NCBI GenBank assembly: GCA_033297075.1
Contig: MU858189.1
Location: 37,132 to 101,131 of the forward strand
Reading direction: 5' to 3'
DNA: 64,000 bases
Source: Rhypophila decipiens
Lineage: Eukaryota; Ascomycota; Sordariomycetes; Sordariales; Naviculisporaceae
Part shown: positions 12,539-24,663 of the stretch, piece by piece
Position numbering within the stretch: position 1 is the stretch's first letter
Layout: each line of letters opens with the position of its first letter
Made by a program: the position numbers and the translations under genes
The notes under the pieces: model-generated
Told to the model about the DNA's origin: nothing
Seen by the model: only the letters and a program-made list of their open reading frames with translations
The model's database searches: none

Positions 12539-14522
12539 TCAGGGGAATCGCTCCACCAAGGCGGTACACGGTACGGCTCTCTCGGCACATAATATCCAAG
12601 GGTAGTATTGCCAGCTTGTCAATGGGTCTTGGAAAAAGCTTCGGTCGACAATCAATGACCGGGAGTCAAGCTATGTTGCCATCATCATATCATACCTAGC
12701 AGCCACCAGTCATCGCCAGTGGTGGTAAAAAGCAAAAGGGCCACTTTGCCGGGATAATGAAAGGGACCCAATATCGCGGTTGATAGCCTGCTCGGTAGTA
12801 TCCTTCCGCGTATGCATAGAACATTGTCACGGCCCTTCCATTGTCCCCTTTTAAATAGGCCCCGAACCTTCTATGCCAATTGGAAGTTTGCGGGGACCCG
12901 TGTTCGCTGGTTACGATTAAACCGAGTGTTATTAATGGTCGTGTCCCCGTCTCATTTCCTCGTGGTCTTTTGTTTACACTGCCTGAGTAACAAGTCCGGA
13001 GCAAGGTTAATATCTGAGGTGACAATGGGTAGATTACCATGTCTCGACCCATGTTCTCTCCGCTTTCACCCCGCCCCGTGGCAACTCAAGACATGCATGG
13101 AGATCCCCAAGCAAAGCTTGACCTTCGCCGAGACTCACCTTAAAATGACCGTCACCGGGACATGACCGACTGTCCCTCAGCCGGCTTCGGTGCTGACTGG
13201 GAGACAACGCTAAGCAAAGTAGTGAAAGGGACGATATATGACAAACAAGCAGTACGGATTTACGTCTATGGTGTAATTGGTTCGAGCACAGTTTGTTATC
13301 CGAGACTTGGTCCCTTCTCTATATAGCCTTTTAAGAGGCTTAGCTTTAACTCCTTATTAAGAAGTTAGGAGTCAGACATCCCCTGAGGCACCATGATTTT
13401 TCAGTATTGAGAACGATCACATTCAATGACTTGAACCTAAGGAGATGTCCGGCAAGGACCCGGAGTCACCAGCAGTCCTGCCATTATCCCACGTCTCGGC
13501 CTCCTTTCAAGGCCAATAAGCTGGTGATGGTAACAACAATCTCAAACGTGAACTTGACACCCAAATACCGTGACTGGTCTTCCGTACTACGTGACAGCTA
13601 ATGATCATGGCTAACAACGTTTGGACGTCGAGGGGGTCAAGTATAAGCAACCATCCCCCACGCACGATATGTCAGAATATCGCACTTCTGTTGTTGAATT
13701 GATCCTGATTGAATTCCTTTTTTTTCTCCTTCTCCTTTCTGGCTTCGCTAGAGAGGTTCTCTTATAACTATACATAGTGGCAATACTGGTGGCAAATATG
13801 ACGAAACCGGTGACAAAGATTATTACCAATATTTCCAGTCATTTCCAGAGAGTTCCTTCTGATAACCAATCCCTTCCGAATGACAAGGAATATTCTGACA
13901 CGATATATGCCAAATCAGTTGGATAAGATTGAGTCGGCGGGTTTTTTACAACAATGCAGCGATAATGCAACGAAAATTGCATCTGCAAGCTTGGCAGTCC
14001 GAGAGCCTGGATCTGTCAATCTGAATCGACTGATTTCTTCATCGGTCCGGATTTCTCAATGTTAATTCGTAGTAGTGTAACGCCATCATACGATCTGTTA
14101 CGCTCCCACCGGGTCTGGTCCATACCCTTGCATCACTACCAACCTCTTCTCAATAGTTTTCTGTTTTAATCGGCTAACTGAGTAGGTCAGGCCATTTAGT
14201 AAGTCGAGCATGTCTGATTTATAAGTCTTAGGAGGTGCTGATGAAGCCTAGTTGGACGCCTCATCAACAAGAGATGCACACTTGGCGAAGTTGGCGTTGA
14301 TAGACTTTATATGGGATAACGTATAGAACGGGACAGAAAGGACAAAAGAAACTTGTGACCACAATGGGAGGGTGTTCCGACGTCGAACATGTACTGGATG
14401 CGTGAAGTTGTGGCTTAGAGCATCTCTCCATGGTCAAGGGCAGAAGAAGGTAGGCACCAAACAGAAGGATATACCACTAGAATTCTTTGAGATGATATGA
14501 TGGTTATGGACGACCAAACAAG

Positions 14523-14528
14523 TATAAA
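14523..14528 (+). promoter_or_regulatory. TATA box of DMATS gene
   Basis: TATAAA about 102 bp before the ATG at 14630, matching the spacing seen at other genes in this window. Confidence 0.5.
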
Positions 14529-14629
14529 GCCGCTGGTCTTGCCCGCCTTGATAGCAATAGTTTTCATCCGCATCATTCCTCAGGATTTCCCTCCATTCTT
14601 GATAAAACATCCGCAATCAACGCAGCATC

Positions 14630-16153
14630 ATGGGCTCTCTCGATGCTTCCAACCCGGTTGCCACGGACCTGGATAGTCCTGCGTACTGGTACGCAACCTC
14701 GGGACATGATCTCGAGCGCATGATGCAGCTGGCAGGTATCCCCGAGACGGCACAAAACCCCTTTCTCGAATTCTACCGCACCGTACTTTGTCCAGCCTTG
14801 GGAGCTAGGCCCGGGCATACAAGTTTATCTTGTCCATCCCAGCGGAGCAGCGTTCTCGGGTGGGAGGGCAATCCGTTCGAGTACAGCTTCGAGTTCAAGG
14901 GATCTACCAAGAAGGCAGGCGTCCGGTTCGCAGCTGACTTTACCGAGCATCGACCCAACAATTCTCTACACCCCCTGAGTATGTCACAATCGCGGCATAT
15001 CATCGACTACCTGAGAACACGCGTTCCGGGATTTGATTCTACCTGGAATGACGCCTTCGACCAGTTCTTCAGCGTAGAAGACATCTCGCCCGAGCAACAG
15101 GAAAGTCTCATCCCAGAAGTGGGCTTCCAAACGCCTATCATGCTCGGCTTTGACATTAAGCCCGGCATGCTCGACCCCTCATCACCTTCCTCTTGGCCTG
15201 ATATTGTTCCCCTGATGCTGAAAAGCTACTACACGCCGCACTACATTAGCCTTGCACGTAACATGTCGAACAACTTTGACGCCATCAAAGCTTCAATCCA
15301 GCGACTTCCAAACTTGGAGCAAACCAGTCCCAACATTCTCAAGGCTCTCGACATGTTGGACAGCTACCTGTCTACCAAGCCCCAATCGTACAAGCAGTCG
15401 GCGCAGTACATGGCCACGGATTTTGTATCGCCCGCCAAAGCCCGACTCAAGATTTACTTTCGGTTCTATAACCCGAGCCCAGGGAAAGACTACGAGTTCG
15501 ACGACATATGGGAGTATTACACTCTTGGTGAGCGAATCCCGGGACTGGACGGAGATAGAGATATGCTCCGCGACTTGATTGATTTAGTCGGGGGACATAC
15601 CTCGCCGAGTTCCCTCACCCAAAATCCATCAGCAAGCAGAGATAAAGATATAAAGTGGAAAACCGACAAAGTACGCGTCTCCAAAACAAGGAGAAAGCCA
15701 ATAGCGCTGTACTTTTCCCTCACGCCGGATACCCCGTACCCGACTCCCAAGCTGTATTATAACCCAGCACAGAGCAGCAAGTTGCCAGATGACCTTTCCA
15801 TCGCGCGGGGAATTGATGGCTGGATGGAAAAGTATGGCTGGGCTGATGGAGGGCTGTCGGTTGAGGAACGGGCTGGCAGGGTCTTGTAAGTTGATGCATA
15901 TCCTCTTCTTCATTCCTTGTTTTCCTTGTCGGTCAAGGTTGCCTGACATTGTTGCAACAGCTCCCACCGGCAACTTGAGGAAAAGAATGGCATCTTTACG
16001 TTTGTTGCGTTTGGTCGGAAAGAGGATGGTGGTGTCCAAGTTATTGGTTCTGAGCAGTTGGGGGAGTTGGGGAAGAAGTTCAATAAGAAGGTCCAGACAA
16101 GTCTGTCTGTGTATATGACGCCCGAATTGTATGAGAATCCGCGATTCTGCTAG
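14630..16153 (+). CDS. DMATS-type aromatic prenyltransferase
   Basis: Two exons (14630-15885, 15961-16153) around a 75-nt intron that starts GTAAGT and ends CAACAG give 482 residues, normal for the family. The protein has the DMATS order: a YWYATSG...ML.LAG start; NPFEYSFEF at about 81-89, whose Glu84 matches the glutamate that activates the indole in known DMATS enzymes; basic residues for diphosphate binding (R99, and AKARLKIYFRF near residue 270); IALYFSLTPDTPYPTPKLYYNP near 365-385; and a YMTPELYENPRFC end in exon 2. It is expected to transfer a prenyl group to an indole or other aromatic acceptor in alkaloid-like or prenylated-metabolite pathways; it is soluble and has no signal peptide. 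No NRPS, PKS or P450 lies beside it. The nearest candidate partner, the BBE-like oxidase, is about 12.5 kb away. Confidence 0.92.
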
Positions 16154-16576
16154 ATATTCCCTGATAGAAACAAGTAGATGGTAGTGATGTTCGATTCCCT
16201 GTATATCTCTGGAACTCAATTCATTACAAGCTACCTACCTCTACGCTTGTCACCGTTACGTATTAATGCTGACAGCGTGCTGTCACCTCCGGTCCCGTTC
16301 TTCGTGTGCCAGTGAGATACGGGCATCTTGATATATCTGGGGTAACACAGCAGCTTATCTTATCGCAGTTATAAAGGTTATAAAGTGACTATCCGTCATG
16401 GGTTGGGGTTTCTTCAAGTTATCGGCATCACTAGCCCCTCATTGCCGGTTGGGTACGTTGGTCGATCTTCGAGTTAGGCACCAAGCTTGAAACCCAGAAT
16501 CTCCAACGACCAAACTTCTTGGGACCTCACATTCGCAATCTTCAATTTAACCACAGACACCAATTGGAAATTTACA
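16154..16576. other. intergenic between DMATS and DUF7587-like gene
   Basis: 3' flank of the prenyltransferase and promoter of the next gene. Nothing further seen. Confidence 0.4.
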
Positions 16577-17385
16577 ATGGACGAGCTTTGCTGCAAACGT
16601 GAAGAGCTCCCCGCGTACCTCTACCGAGTCATGTACTGCCCGTCACAAACACGTTACTCCGCTGCAGGTTGGCTCGAAGCCCGAGATACACAGAAATTTG
16701 CCTCACACGAGCCTTTTGACCGGGATGAGTTCAGAGACATGGTCCTAAATCACATCGACTGGAATTCTGGCGGCAAAAGCCCATTCATCTCGCTCCTTCC
16801 CGGCCCTTGTGGCGCCGTTGATTGGGGTCGGGCACTTCGCCCTAACAATAACTGGGACCTCGTCGAAATTGAGACGGCCGAACTGCTCTGGGAGGGAGTC
16901 CGCCTCTTTAAGCTCGTGGATGTGTCGGACAAGCTTGGGATAGATTTGCCCGCAAAGAAGAGTAGTTACCTCCGATTCGAATATCTGTGTTTGCATCGAG
17001 TGCCTCCGAACGCAATTACCCAGAAAGTATCTAAAGAAAAAATACCTTCAGACACTATACTACCTTGTATGTGCTATCCGCTGAGTCAGACTTACTTGAG
17101 GCCTTCAGGAAAAAATGAGAAGAGAATACCATATCTGGATGATCTCATTACTAACATATCTATTCTGCTTTATGTACAGGGATTGAAAATCTTCGCAAAC
17201 AGCAACCTCAACGCACTCCCCGGTCGGTGACTCGGAAGGCGCAGAGGGTGGTATTCGCGGATGCGTCGTCGGATGAAGAGATTGCTCCAAAGAAGGAAAA
17301 CCTGAAGGATCTTTTGTGTCGGCTAAAGGAATTATTACAAGAGATGGTGATATTATTAAAGTCGTCGTCGGATAAAGAGACTTAG
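16577..17385 (+). CDS. small DUF7587-like fungal protein
   Basis: Two exons (16577-17066, 17180-17385) joined over a 113-nt intron (GTATGT...TGTACAG) give 231 residues. The start is the ATG at 16577; upstream codons in frame lack an ATG. The N-terminal ~130 residues, with PAYLYRVMY near 13-21, a Ser/Thr-Tyr-Ser block and a later SPFISL patch, resemble the fungal DUF7587 domain, a poorly understood module with an ADP-ribosyltransferase-like look (inference from memory of the family). The C-terminal 60 residues from exon 2 are basic, then acidic, and end in a Leu/Ile-rich helical stretch. No signal peptide. It lies 0.4 kb downstream of the prenyltransferase on the same strand, but no shared function is implied. 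Confidence 0.68.
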
Positions 17386-18318
17386 GTTCCTTTCTGGGTT
17401 TGGGCTTGGTATCCCAAGGTTTCTGGGATTTATCTATCTATAAGTGGCATCAATGGAGCTTTGAATACATGATAACCTAGCAATTATTCATAGATTGTAT
17501 TTCATTGTCTGCTCTCTCTTATTGAGACCGATGGAATTAATCTAGATATCACCTGCATTGGCTCTCTGAAGGCATTCGATTAGGCCGAAAACCCTAACCC
17601 TGGAGCCCGCACCGAAGACCACTGCACGAGGGGGTATCGATCGCGGTTCTGGTCTGCACAACGCCTTTGAAAAGCTTACCCCGGATATTTCAAATTTGCG
17701 AATGAACCATCAAGTGTGTTTGTTGGCGACTTGCCTCCCCAAATCAAGAGTTTGGGGTCCTGCACGACAGAAGCCGCCGGCCTACTTTGGCGGCCTTGTT
17801 GGTACCAACGGCCCCTGAACGAGGCCCCCTCATCCAATCACAGTCGAAAAGTTTCGTCACACCAAAACGCTGAACCTGGGCGTTTCTAATATCTTGAAGA
17901 ATTATCCGCTGATAATTATGATTTAATGCCTAAACAGAAATCCCACAGGGCTGTCCGGTAGGGTGGGACTTCCAATGCATCGCTAACTGACCAACAGGGT
18001 GCTCGGGATGTCGGCTTTCGGTCTGGTTATCTGGTGTAACCTTCAGGAGCTACTAGTTTGCGACGACACTAGTGTATTCACCCTGAGCTTACGTCCAATT
18101 TCAGGAAGAGCAACCTGAACTCCGAGCCTCATATGGAGTGGCAATACAAATACCAACACCACAGGACACCGGCCCATCTGGTTTGTGACGGATAATGCTC
18201 ACTGCTTCATTTCATTCACTCTTGGGCTGCGCCTAGTTTTTGTTTGGGTCTTTCGTTTCTTTCTCATTGTTTTCTTCGTTTCCTTTGTATTGTTTGCATC
18301 TTTTCCATTGCCGGCATT
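17386..18318. other. 0.9-kb intergenic region
   Basis: 3' flank of the DUF7587-like gene and promoter of the membrane-protein gene; T-rich and CT-rich just before 18319, as common in fungal leaders. No gene seen. Confidence 0.4.
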
Positions 18319-19868
18319 ATGGTTTCCTTTTTTCCACATGTGTCCATAATTTCTTTGGTACTGCTGTTTTCTTTCCCTCCTCAAATCCTTTGCAGCGTCC
18401 TGTCCCACGACACATATCATCCCAACTCAAGGCCCTCGTTCCCCGTCCTGGCCCGACAACAAAGCACCCGCGGTGACAACTCTTCATCAACAAACTCAAC
18501 CGACGACGACAGCAGTGGTCGACGCCCCCGCCGCACAGACTGCGAGATCTTTGCCAACCGCTTCCTCTCCAACGGCACCTTTTGCTCAACCATCCCCCAG
18601 GTAGACCCAAACACAACCCACCACGTCCCGATAACCTGTCCCACCCGGCCCCAAGGCGGCATCTGTCTTCCCCTCTCGGCATGCTTCCTCCCTGCGGGTC
18701 TAAACAGCCCGCCGCACTCGATCCAGCTCCTTCTCTCGGCGCCGCCCCTGCCCGAGCCGGCAAATAATACCACTGGCAACTCTTCTTCTTCTGATCCCGC
18801 CAAAAGTGCACCACCCAATGGAGACTGCTCCTCTCAAATCAGCATCTTGACCGTGCTAGCGGTGATCAACATTGTCGAAGCAGCATCCAACTTGATCCAA
18901 GGACATGATCGTGTACGAGGCCATTTAGCCCGCTTCCGGGACGTCGTGCCGGGCTATTTCCGCCGCTCTGCTGCTGGGTCCAGCTCTAGTAGTCCTTCAC
19001 AGCAGCAGAGAAAGCTGGACCCCGGTCGCAGGCACGATATCCGCCCTCACGACCTTCTTTTTCCAGGTCTTACTTCCCGCTATCGGATCGTGGGCGGAGA
19101 ACAAGGATCGTGGATTTTCGTTTGGCGGTCTGCTAGGGATGTGGGTTCTTCGTCCTAGGGGCGCGTTTCCCATGTTTATACTCGTTCGTCTTGTCGGATG
19201 GGCTGGGTTCAAAGCGACCTTGTTTGATGCCATTGTTACCGAGTCATTGCTGGATTTGGTCGCGTTGCCGTGGGCATTGACGTTTGTCTTGACTAGTCGG
19301 GCGGGAAATGCAGATGGGCCAAAGGGCTGTGGAGTGGAGGGGTATGAAGGACCGTCTGATAGTCAGGATATGAGGCTTGGGCTGGCGTATGCAAGCTTTG
19401 GATGGGCTACGGCTGCCGGGGTGATGAGCAGTCTTGTGTTGGCGCAGTTTGTGATTATGTCGTTTAATAAGGGAGAGTCGTTGACACCGGAGGAGCTGAA
19501 GGAAAAAGACGAGAGGGAAAAGGAGGAGGAGGAGGAACGGGGGAGGAGGGGCTGGTTTTGGAGGAGGATGGTGGTTAGGGAGAAGAGGACGATGGTGCCT
19601 GTTGTGGTGGCTATGGGGACGTTTATTGGGAATTGGGTGCTTTGGGGTCGTAAGTCTTTACCTGTCCTGTGGTTGATGATGATTACTAACATGAGCTTTG
19701 CAAACAGAGTTCACGTCGCTACAGGGGAATAATTACTGCGAGGGAGCTGGCGGTGTGGCGACCTTGGCGATTAGCATCGTCCATCAGATTTTGATTCCCT
19801 TGTTGAGGGCTTGCTTTGGGGTCGCGCCGGACCAGCCAGGCAAGAGAGTGGATGACGAGTCTGAGTGA
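18319..19868 (+). CDS. predicted multi-pass membrane protein, uncharacterised
   Basis: Begins at ATG 18319 with a hydrophobic leader (FPHVSIISLVLLFSF). A Cys-containing luminal-looking domain with Asn-X-Ser/Thr sites follows (about residues 55-170), then a transmembrane segment ISILTVLAVINIVEAASNL. From about 19000 the coding potential moves to the +1 frame, continuing with hydrophobic segments (TISALTTFFFQVLLPAIG, GLLGMWVL, FPMFILVRLVGWAGF, an ASFGWATAAGVMSSLVLAQFV-like helix) and a Lys/Glu-rich loop. The last intron is 19650-19707 and the final exon ends EFTSLQ-type to stop at 19868. The frame change lies between about 18910 and 19015; a GTGTAC...TCTAG intron of 79-82 nt fits the phase but lacks a good branch site. 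I do not recognise the family. Its stop is only 5 nt from the stop of the convergent DUF3433 copy. Confidence 0.65.
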
Positions 19869-19873
19869 TGTAC

Positions 19874-22800
19874 CTAGGCATAGTCAACCCTCACGCGTAC
19901 CATGACGCCCCTAGGATCCCCAGTTCCACCCGCAGCATCTCGTACTTTCCTCTCTCCCAAGTCATACCACCTCCCCATCCCCACAACAAGCCTATCCATC
20001 TCCCTCTGGCTCTTGGCCAGCGGCCCCGCGGCCAACCCCTCAAAGTCAGCGACCATCCTCGCCCCGCACAGGTAATACATGCAGCCCAGGATGGTATCCG
20101 TCCCTACCTCCAGCAGCCGCATCTTGCGATTATTCGCATCATTTGTCGCCCGACAACGGGATTGGAAATCCATGACGAAAATAACAGCCAAAACGACAAC
20201 CATGTAGCCCAGAAACGCTACAGACATCCACGTACAAGCCTCGTGGATCTTCCAAGTTACTGCGTTGGGAAACGGGATATTGGAGAGTAACAAGGGTGTA
20301 AATTTGGCAAACAAGGTTGCGAGGCAGATGTGGAACTCTACCGATGGCCATGGCATATCAGCCAGTGATGTGATGCCCCGTATGTTGAAGTTGGGCCTGG
20401 TACGCCAAAGACCGAGAAAGATGTTGGACGGCGGGGAGAGGAGGATCGAGTCTTGGGCTAGCTGAGGTTTCGAGACTAGGAGTTGGTGTATTTGGGACGA
20501 GGACGTATCTTTGTATTTCAGGTTAGTAATGGAAAGTACCAGATGGAAGGCTGTCTGTCACTCACAGGAAAATTAGTAATTCCAAAAGGCATCAATGGTG
20601 GTTCCAAACGAAGCAAACAAGATGCGGACGCCAATGGTCTGGCTGTTCATGAAGGATTCGAATGTCGAGTTGACGGGGCCCACGGTGATTTCGTAATACA
20701 AGATCAGGATCAAGAGGCCGAGGGTGAAGACCAATGCTGCGACTCGGACGGTGAATTCCCACGTAGGAGGCAACATTTGTGAGAACATGGATGATTTGCT
20801 CTCTGGGTTTGCTGGTATAGCCTTTCTAGTTGAGGCCGGGGAAATAACCTGGATGCCGTATCGAGTTTCATTGTCATATCCCAAGCGAAATTGACGTCCA
20901 TCCAACGCTCGTCTGATATGCGCCATTACGGGATTCTGGCTCTTTCTGCCTGCATGTGCTTCATTGGCGGGCACTGAACATAGCAGTTGTCGCACTCGGC
21001 CGTCTTGATTGCCGGCCATGAAGCTAGCCATGCTGGCAATACTCCACAGGTCCGCCACAAGTCCAGACGTCCAGCGTGCTAATAGGATGGTGATAAGAAT
21101 GATGAACAACCCTAAGCCGACAATCAGGCCCTCGGCAACTCGCATGATGGCAGTCGACTTCCGGAGTCCAACTGCGCAGAACTTTAAAGGTCGGGGGTCC
21201 AGCCATGGTATGTTCCTGCCGCATTCCGAGGTTATCTCGAGCCGTATGACTTCGGACGAGAGAGTCACCAGGATGGTAGCAAAAAGGGTCAGTAACGTTG
21301 CGAGTAGTGGCAGAGGCTCTTTGAACCGTTTCAAGAAACGATCGGCGATAAAGGGAGCTGACAGCATGTTTGGGTTGCGAGAAAGATCAAGCGAGTCTTC
21401 CAACGTTGCCCCTTGGGTGCCACTACTGGTATGGCGCAAGGCTCTGAAAGGCAAGATCGAGTTGAGGCTGGCCGTCAAGACCTGCAGAAGAACGAGCACG
21501 AGCGTGGATAGAAGGACCGGGACGACAGATACCATGAGGTAGGCGCCTTCGGATCGGAGATTGTAATAGTACGAGTGTGCATCGGGAGAAATCGGTCCAG
21601 CGGGAGGAAATGGTAGATACGGTGGCCGAGGCCCGGAAGGTGTCTGGAACGGTGTAGCAGCCCCTGTTGCATTGTCTGTTCCCGTCGTGTCATTAAACTT
21701 GAACGCCGGGACAGTCACAGCGCTAACGAATCCCGGCGGCGCCGGCCTTGTCAAAGCGCTCTTTATTGTGGTGGATGGTGGTACTTTGTTGATGCTCATG
21801 GGAATCATTGCACCGTCGGCCTCTGTTTCCATGGCTGTTCCCGTGGCCTCGTCAAACGCCGAGACATGATTTGTAAATGCCGGCTTTGCTAATGTTGTCG
21901 ATGCGCTCTCCATTTCAGTGGTTAATAGTACTTTCCTGATGCTCTGGTCGGTCCTCGATGGAACAAATACGCCGTCGCGTCGAGTTTCTCTGCTGGACTG
22001 TGGCTTGACATCGTGTGAGGTTGCACATGCGGAGATGCACGGCTCTGGGCAATACTAGCATCTCCCGAACGTGATGAATCTTGTAGGGCCATGATGGGTA
22101 GACCAATAACAGTGGGCAGTTTTGGATTCGGGATTAAGTTTGTTGTCGGAATGGCGCCTGCAGTACTACTGCTGATTGCCATGACGATTGTGGAAGTATT
22201 AGCCGTGTCCATCGTCTCGGATGATCTCGACCTGGACTGCCTCCGTGACGGTGACAGGGAACTGATTTTAATAATGATTTTAAGGGTGGAAGCGGGAGGC
22301 TGTGAAGCAGGCCTGGGAATTGAGAGAATTGCTGTCCTGCTCTCGTGGAAAGTGCTAGTGTCTGTCTTGTGGCTGCTAAGAGTAGGAGTTGATGTAGGAG
22401 TAGCATGTGGTGCAAGGGTCGGCGACGGGCCCGGGGCCAAAGAAGTAGAGGATGGGCTGCTGCTAGCTGTGGAATCGGTGGTTGTTTGCGGTGGTATGAC
22501 AGACGGGCCCGCAGACGGGGCAGCACGAACCGGCCTCGCTAGTGGAAAAGTCCACCAGACCGTCGCTGAGGGGTCAGTCACCTCAGAGGTAGGAAAGCAC
22601 TTCCCGTTTGGGTCACCCGGATCGTCGAAATCGGACCCCCAAAAGCAAGGGTTCAAAAAGAAGGATTTCGAACCTGTCGCATCGACTGTCGGCCACGCCG
22701 ACCCAGTCCAACGCTCTGGGAACACTGCAGGGCACTGTCGGTTGACCGGACGAGGTTGCCAAACCCATCCGTCATATCGATACCGGCAGTTCGGGTCACA

Positions 22801-24162
22801 ACAGCCATCAGAATGTTTCCTTTCTCATCCGTGATTGGATATTGCCACGTTCGATAGCCGTATGGTGGTACTCAAAAGTCGCTCGGTGGCGGTGTTGTCA
22901 TGGTGAAGATGTCAGAAGTGCTGCACGCTGGATTCTGTCGATTTTATTGGGAGTTTTTAACTGTGTCCTTCTGTTTTTCTTCCGCTCTCTGGCAAAGCCA
23001 GAGAGCCTTCTTTATAGCTATGATGGTGGCAAGCCGCGCACGTCTGTGGCAACTAGATACAAATCCATGATTCTGACCATTGCTCGAACCTTCTTTCCTG
23101 ACAGGCACCCCTCTCCATCTGACAGAAGACTCCAAGTCCCAGCTCGGCCGGGTCGACAATTTGAGTTCCCCACCGATCAACCGTAGTCCTTGTTGGGTAT
23201 GTGGTCCTTGTAAAGGCGGTATTTGCGAAATATTCCTTGTAAACGTTGAATGACGCTATCGCGTACATTGCCGACCTGCAGCCTTCATCGGATGACTCGA
23301 AGTAGTGCTGCTGCCCCAAGCTTTCGCCCCATCCGTAGGGCCAGTCGAATTCAATTTGGCAAGGGCACCATGACGTGTCATTGGTCCAGAAGGTGTCGAT
23401 CTGCTCCTGGACATATAACGAACCCTGAAAATCCCAACAGTCATCATGACCGTCGACGCATGGCCCGACAATCTCAATGTAAGACGTCTTCACTACCCAA
23501 GTTGGGGCCCCCCATCCACAATAGGTTTGGACTGGAACAAATGGTTTGGGAAAGTCGTCCTCCGGGGGACGCGCGTCTGGATCTGGATCTGGATCTGGAT
23601 CTGGATCTGGAGTTGCGATGCGTGCTAGTGTTGGTGCCGGTGCCGGTGCGGGGTCATTGACCTCAAGGACACTGTAATGCGCCGGGGGGAGGTCATGTAC
23701 CTCGTATTCCAAAAACCCAAAGAGACCTGAGAGGACTGCGAGGAGGAAAAGAGAAAATGGCCACCTCAGGGGGGTAGCCTTGTAGTTCGGTATTGCGTCC
23801 GAGTCGTCCCTCGGTGCAGTTATTTCAAGTTCGAATGCCGTCGTGGGACGTTCTGTCGGCTGGCTTTCTGGGAGGGAAGCTGTTGTGGAGTAGACAGAGG
23901 GAGCTAGACGGTCGGTGCTGTAAGTTCCAATACCTCGCGTGGCTGCTGGTAGAGTCTCGAGCTCGAACTCGTATTCTGATATGCTAGTGCCTGTACCCAA
24001 AACCACTGGGCTGTCGGGTGCGCTGGATAAAAGTACTTGATGCCGTGTTGTTGCGGCTGTTTGCTCGAGCTTTGGTGAGTGCGTTGGGATATTGTCGGTT
24101 TGACGAGCAGATGCCGCCTGAGTACAAGCGTCCCGGTCGTGTTCATGTCCCAGGTCTGCCAT
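19874..24162 (-). pseudogene. DUF3433-type membrane protein, disrupted copy
   Basis: Paralogue of the intact gene at 26768-30959, lying head to head with it. Recognisable parts in order: cytosolic N-terminus from ATG 24162; a membrane anchor after PLRWPFSLFLL followed by FGFLEYEVHDLPP (shared almost word for word with the paralogue); an Asp-Pro repeat; CGWGAPTW and a WCPC motif; a Ser/Thr-rich linker; the block LRSEGAYLMVSVVPVLL to ILPFRAL; and a C-terminal exon (20508-19874) with KFTPLLLSNIPF. Lesions against the paralogue: an early stop at 23053-23055, possibly removable by an intron; an in-frame TGA at 22872-22874; a frame change between about 22826 and 22700; another between 22054 and 21922; and an in-frame TAA at 20573-20575 where the paralogue has His, seven nucleotides before the conserved last intron (20509-20565). 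Several of these cannot be removed by plausible introns, so I call it a pseudogene; sequencing error is the alternative. Confidence 0.7.
23576..23610 (+). repeat. hexanucleotide microsatellite (TCTGGA)n
   Basis: About six copies of a 6-bp unit. On the minus strand it lies inside the DUF3433 copy and encodes an Asp-Pro dipeptide repeat. Confidence 0.85.
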
Positions 24163-24644
24163 TATGGGTGCTTGCTTGGGATCAATTTCGCTGGGGCATC
24201 CCAAGTGAGCAAAAAGGACGACCCCACTGGGTGCTATAATGGAACAATACCGATTCAAGTCGTACAACAAGGAATGGTAACTGGGTGGGTTCTGGAAGGC
24301 ACACTGTCGTAATGCAACCTAAAAGGAAAAAATATCGATTATATTAACAACTTGCATAATGCCCCACTAGACCCCCCGGGCCTCCATCTTCTCTGTGAAG
24401 AGCTGGAGCCTGGAATAGATGCGGTTGTATAAGTGGCTCCCTTGGAGCTCTGTATGCAGGACGAAATGAATAGGCTCTCATGTACTATAACCTATATATT
24501 GCGCTATCGTGTGGTTGCCAACATGTCCATCTGCGAGGATCAACTACATACATATATCGACTCTCGAGTCTGGGTAACTCAGGGCACGCCACATTGTTAA
24601 TGGTGAAAATTTGTCCATAAATAGATTACCTACAAACTCAATAA

Positions 24645-24663
24645 GTTATAACTGTTATAACTG
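24645..24663. repeat. direct repeat of palindromic GTTATAACT
   Basis: Two adjacent copies of a 9-bp unit, each containing the perfect palindrome GTTATAAC. About 480 bp upstream of the disrupted DUF3433 ATG. May be chance. Confidence 0.4.

Larger units (their letters stand above)
12392..14629. other. 2.2-kb gene-free region
   Basis: Separates the minus-strand dehydrogenase from the plus-strand DMATS, so it holds both promoters. The stretch 13230-13420 and the section around 13680-13780 are AT-rich. Only short open frames without domain character are present, and no transposon ends were recognised. Confidence 0.4.

Noticed and set aside
539..16153. A single specialised-metabolite cluster joining oxidase, ABC exporter, dehydrogenase and DMATS
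   Set aside because: Gaps of 1.7-2.2 kb, an unrelated secreted propeller in between, and no backbone synthase or regulator in this part make a unified cluster unproven; the pairings are kept only as separate hypotheses.
22091..22834. 247-codon plus-strand frame
   Set aside because: Opposite the DUF3433 copy, low complexity, with no recognisable domain.
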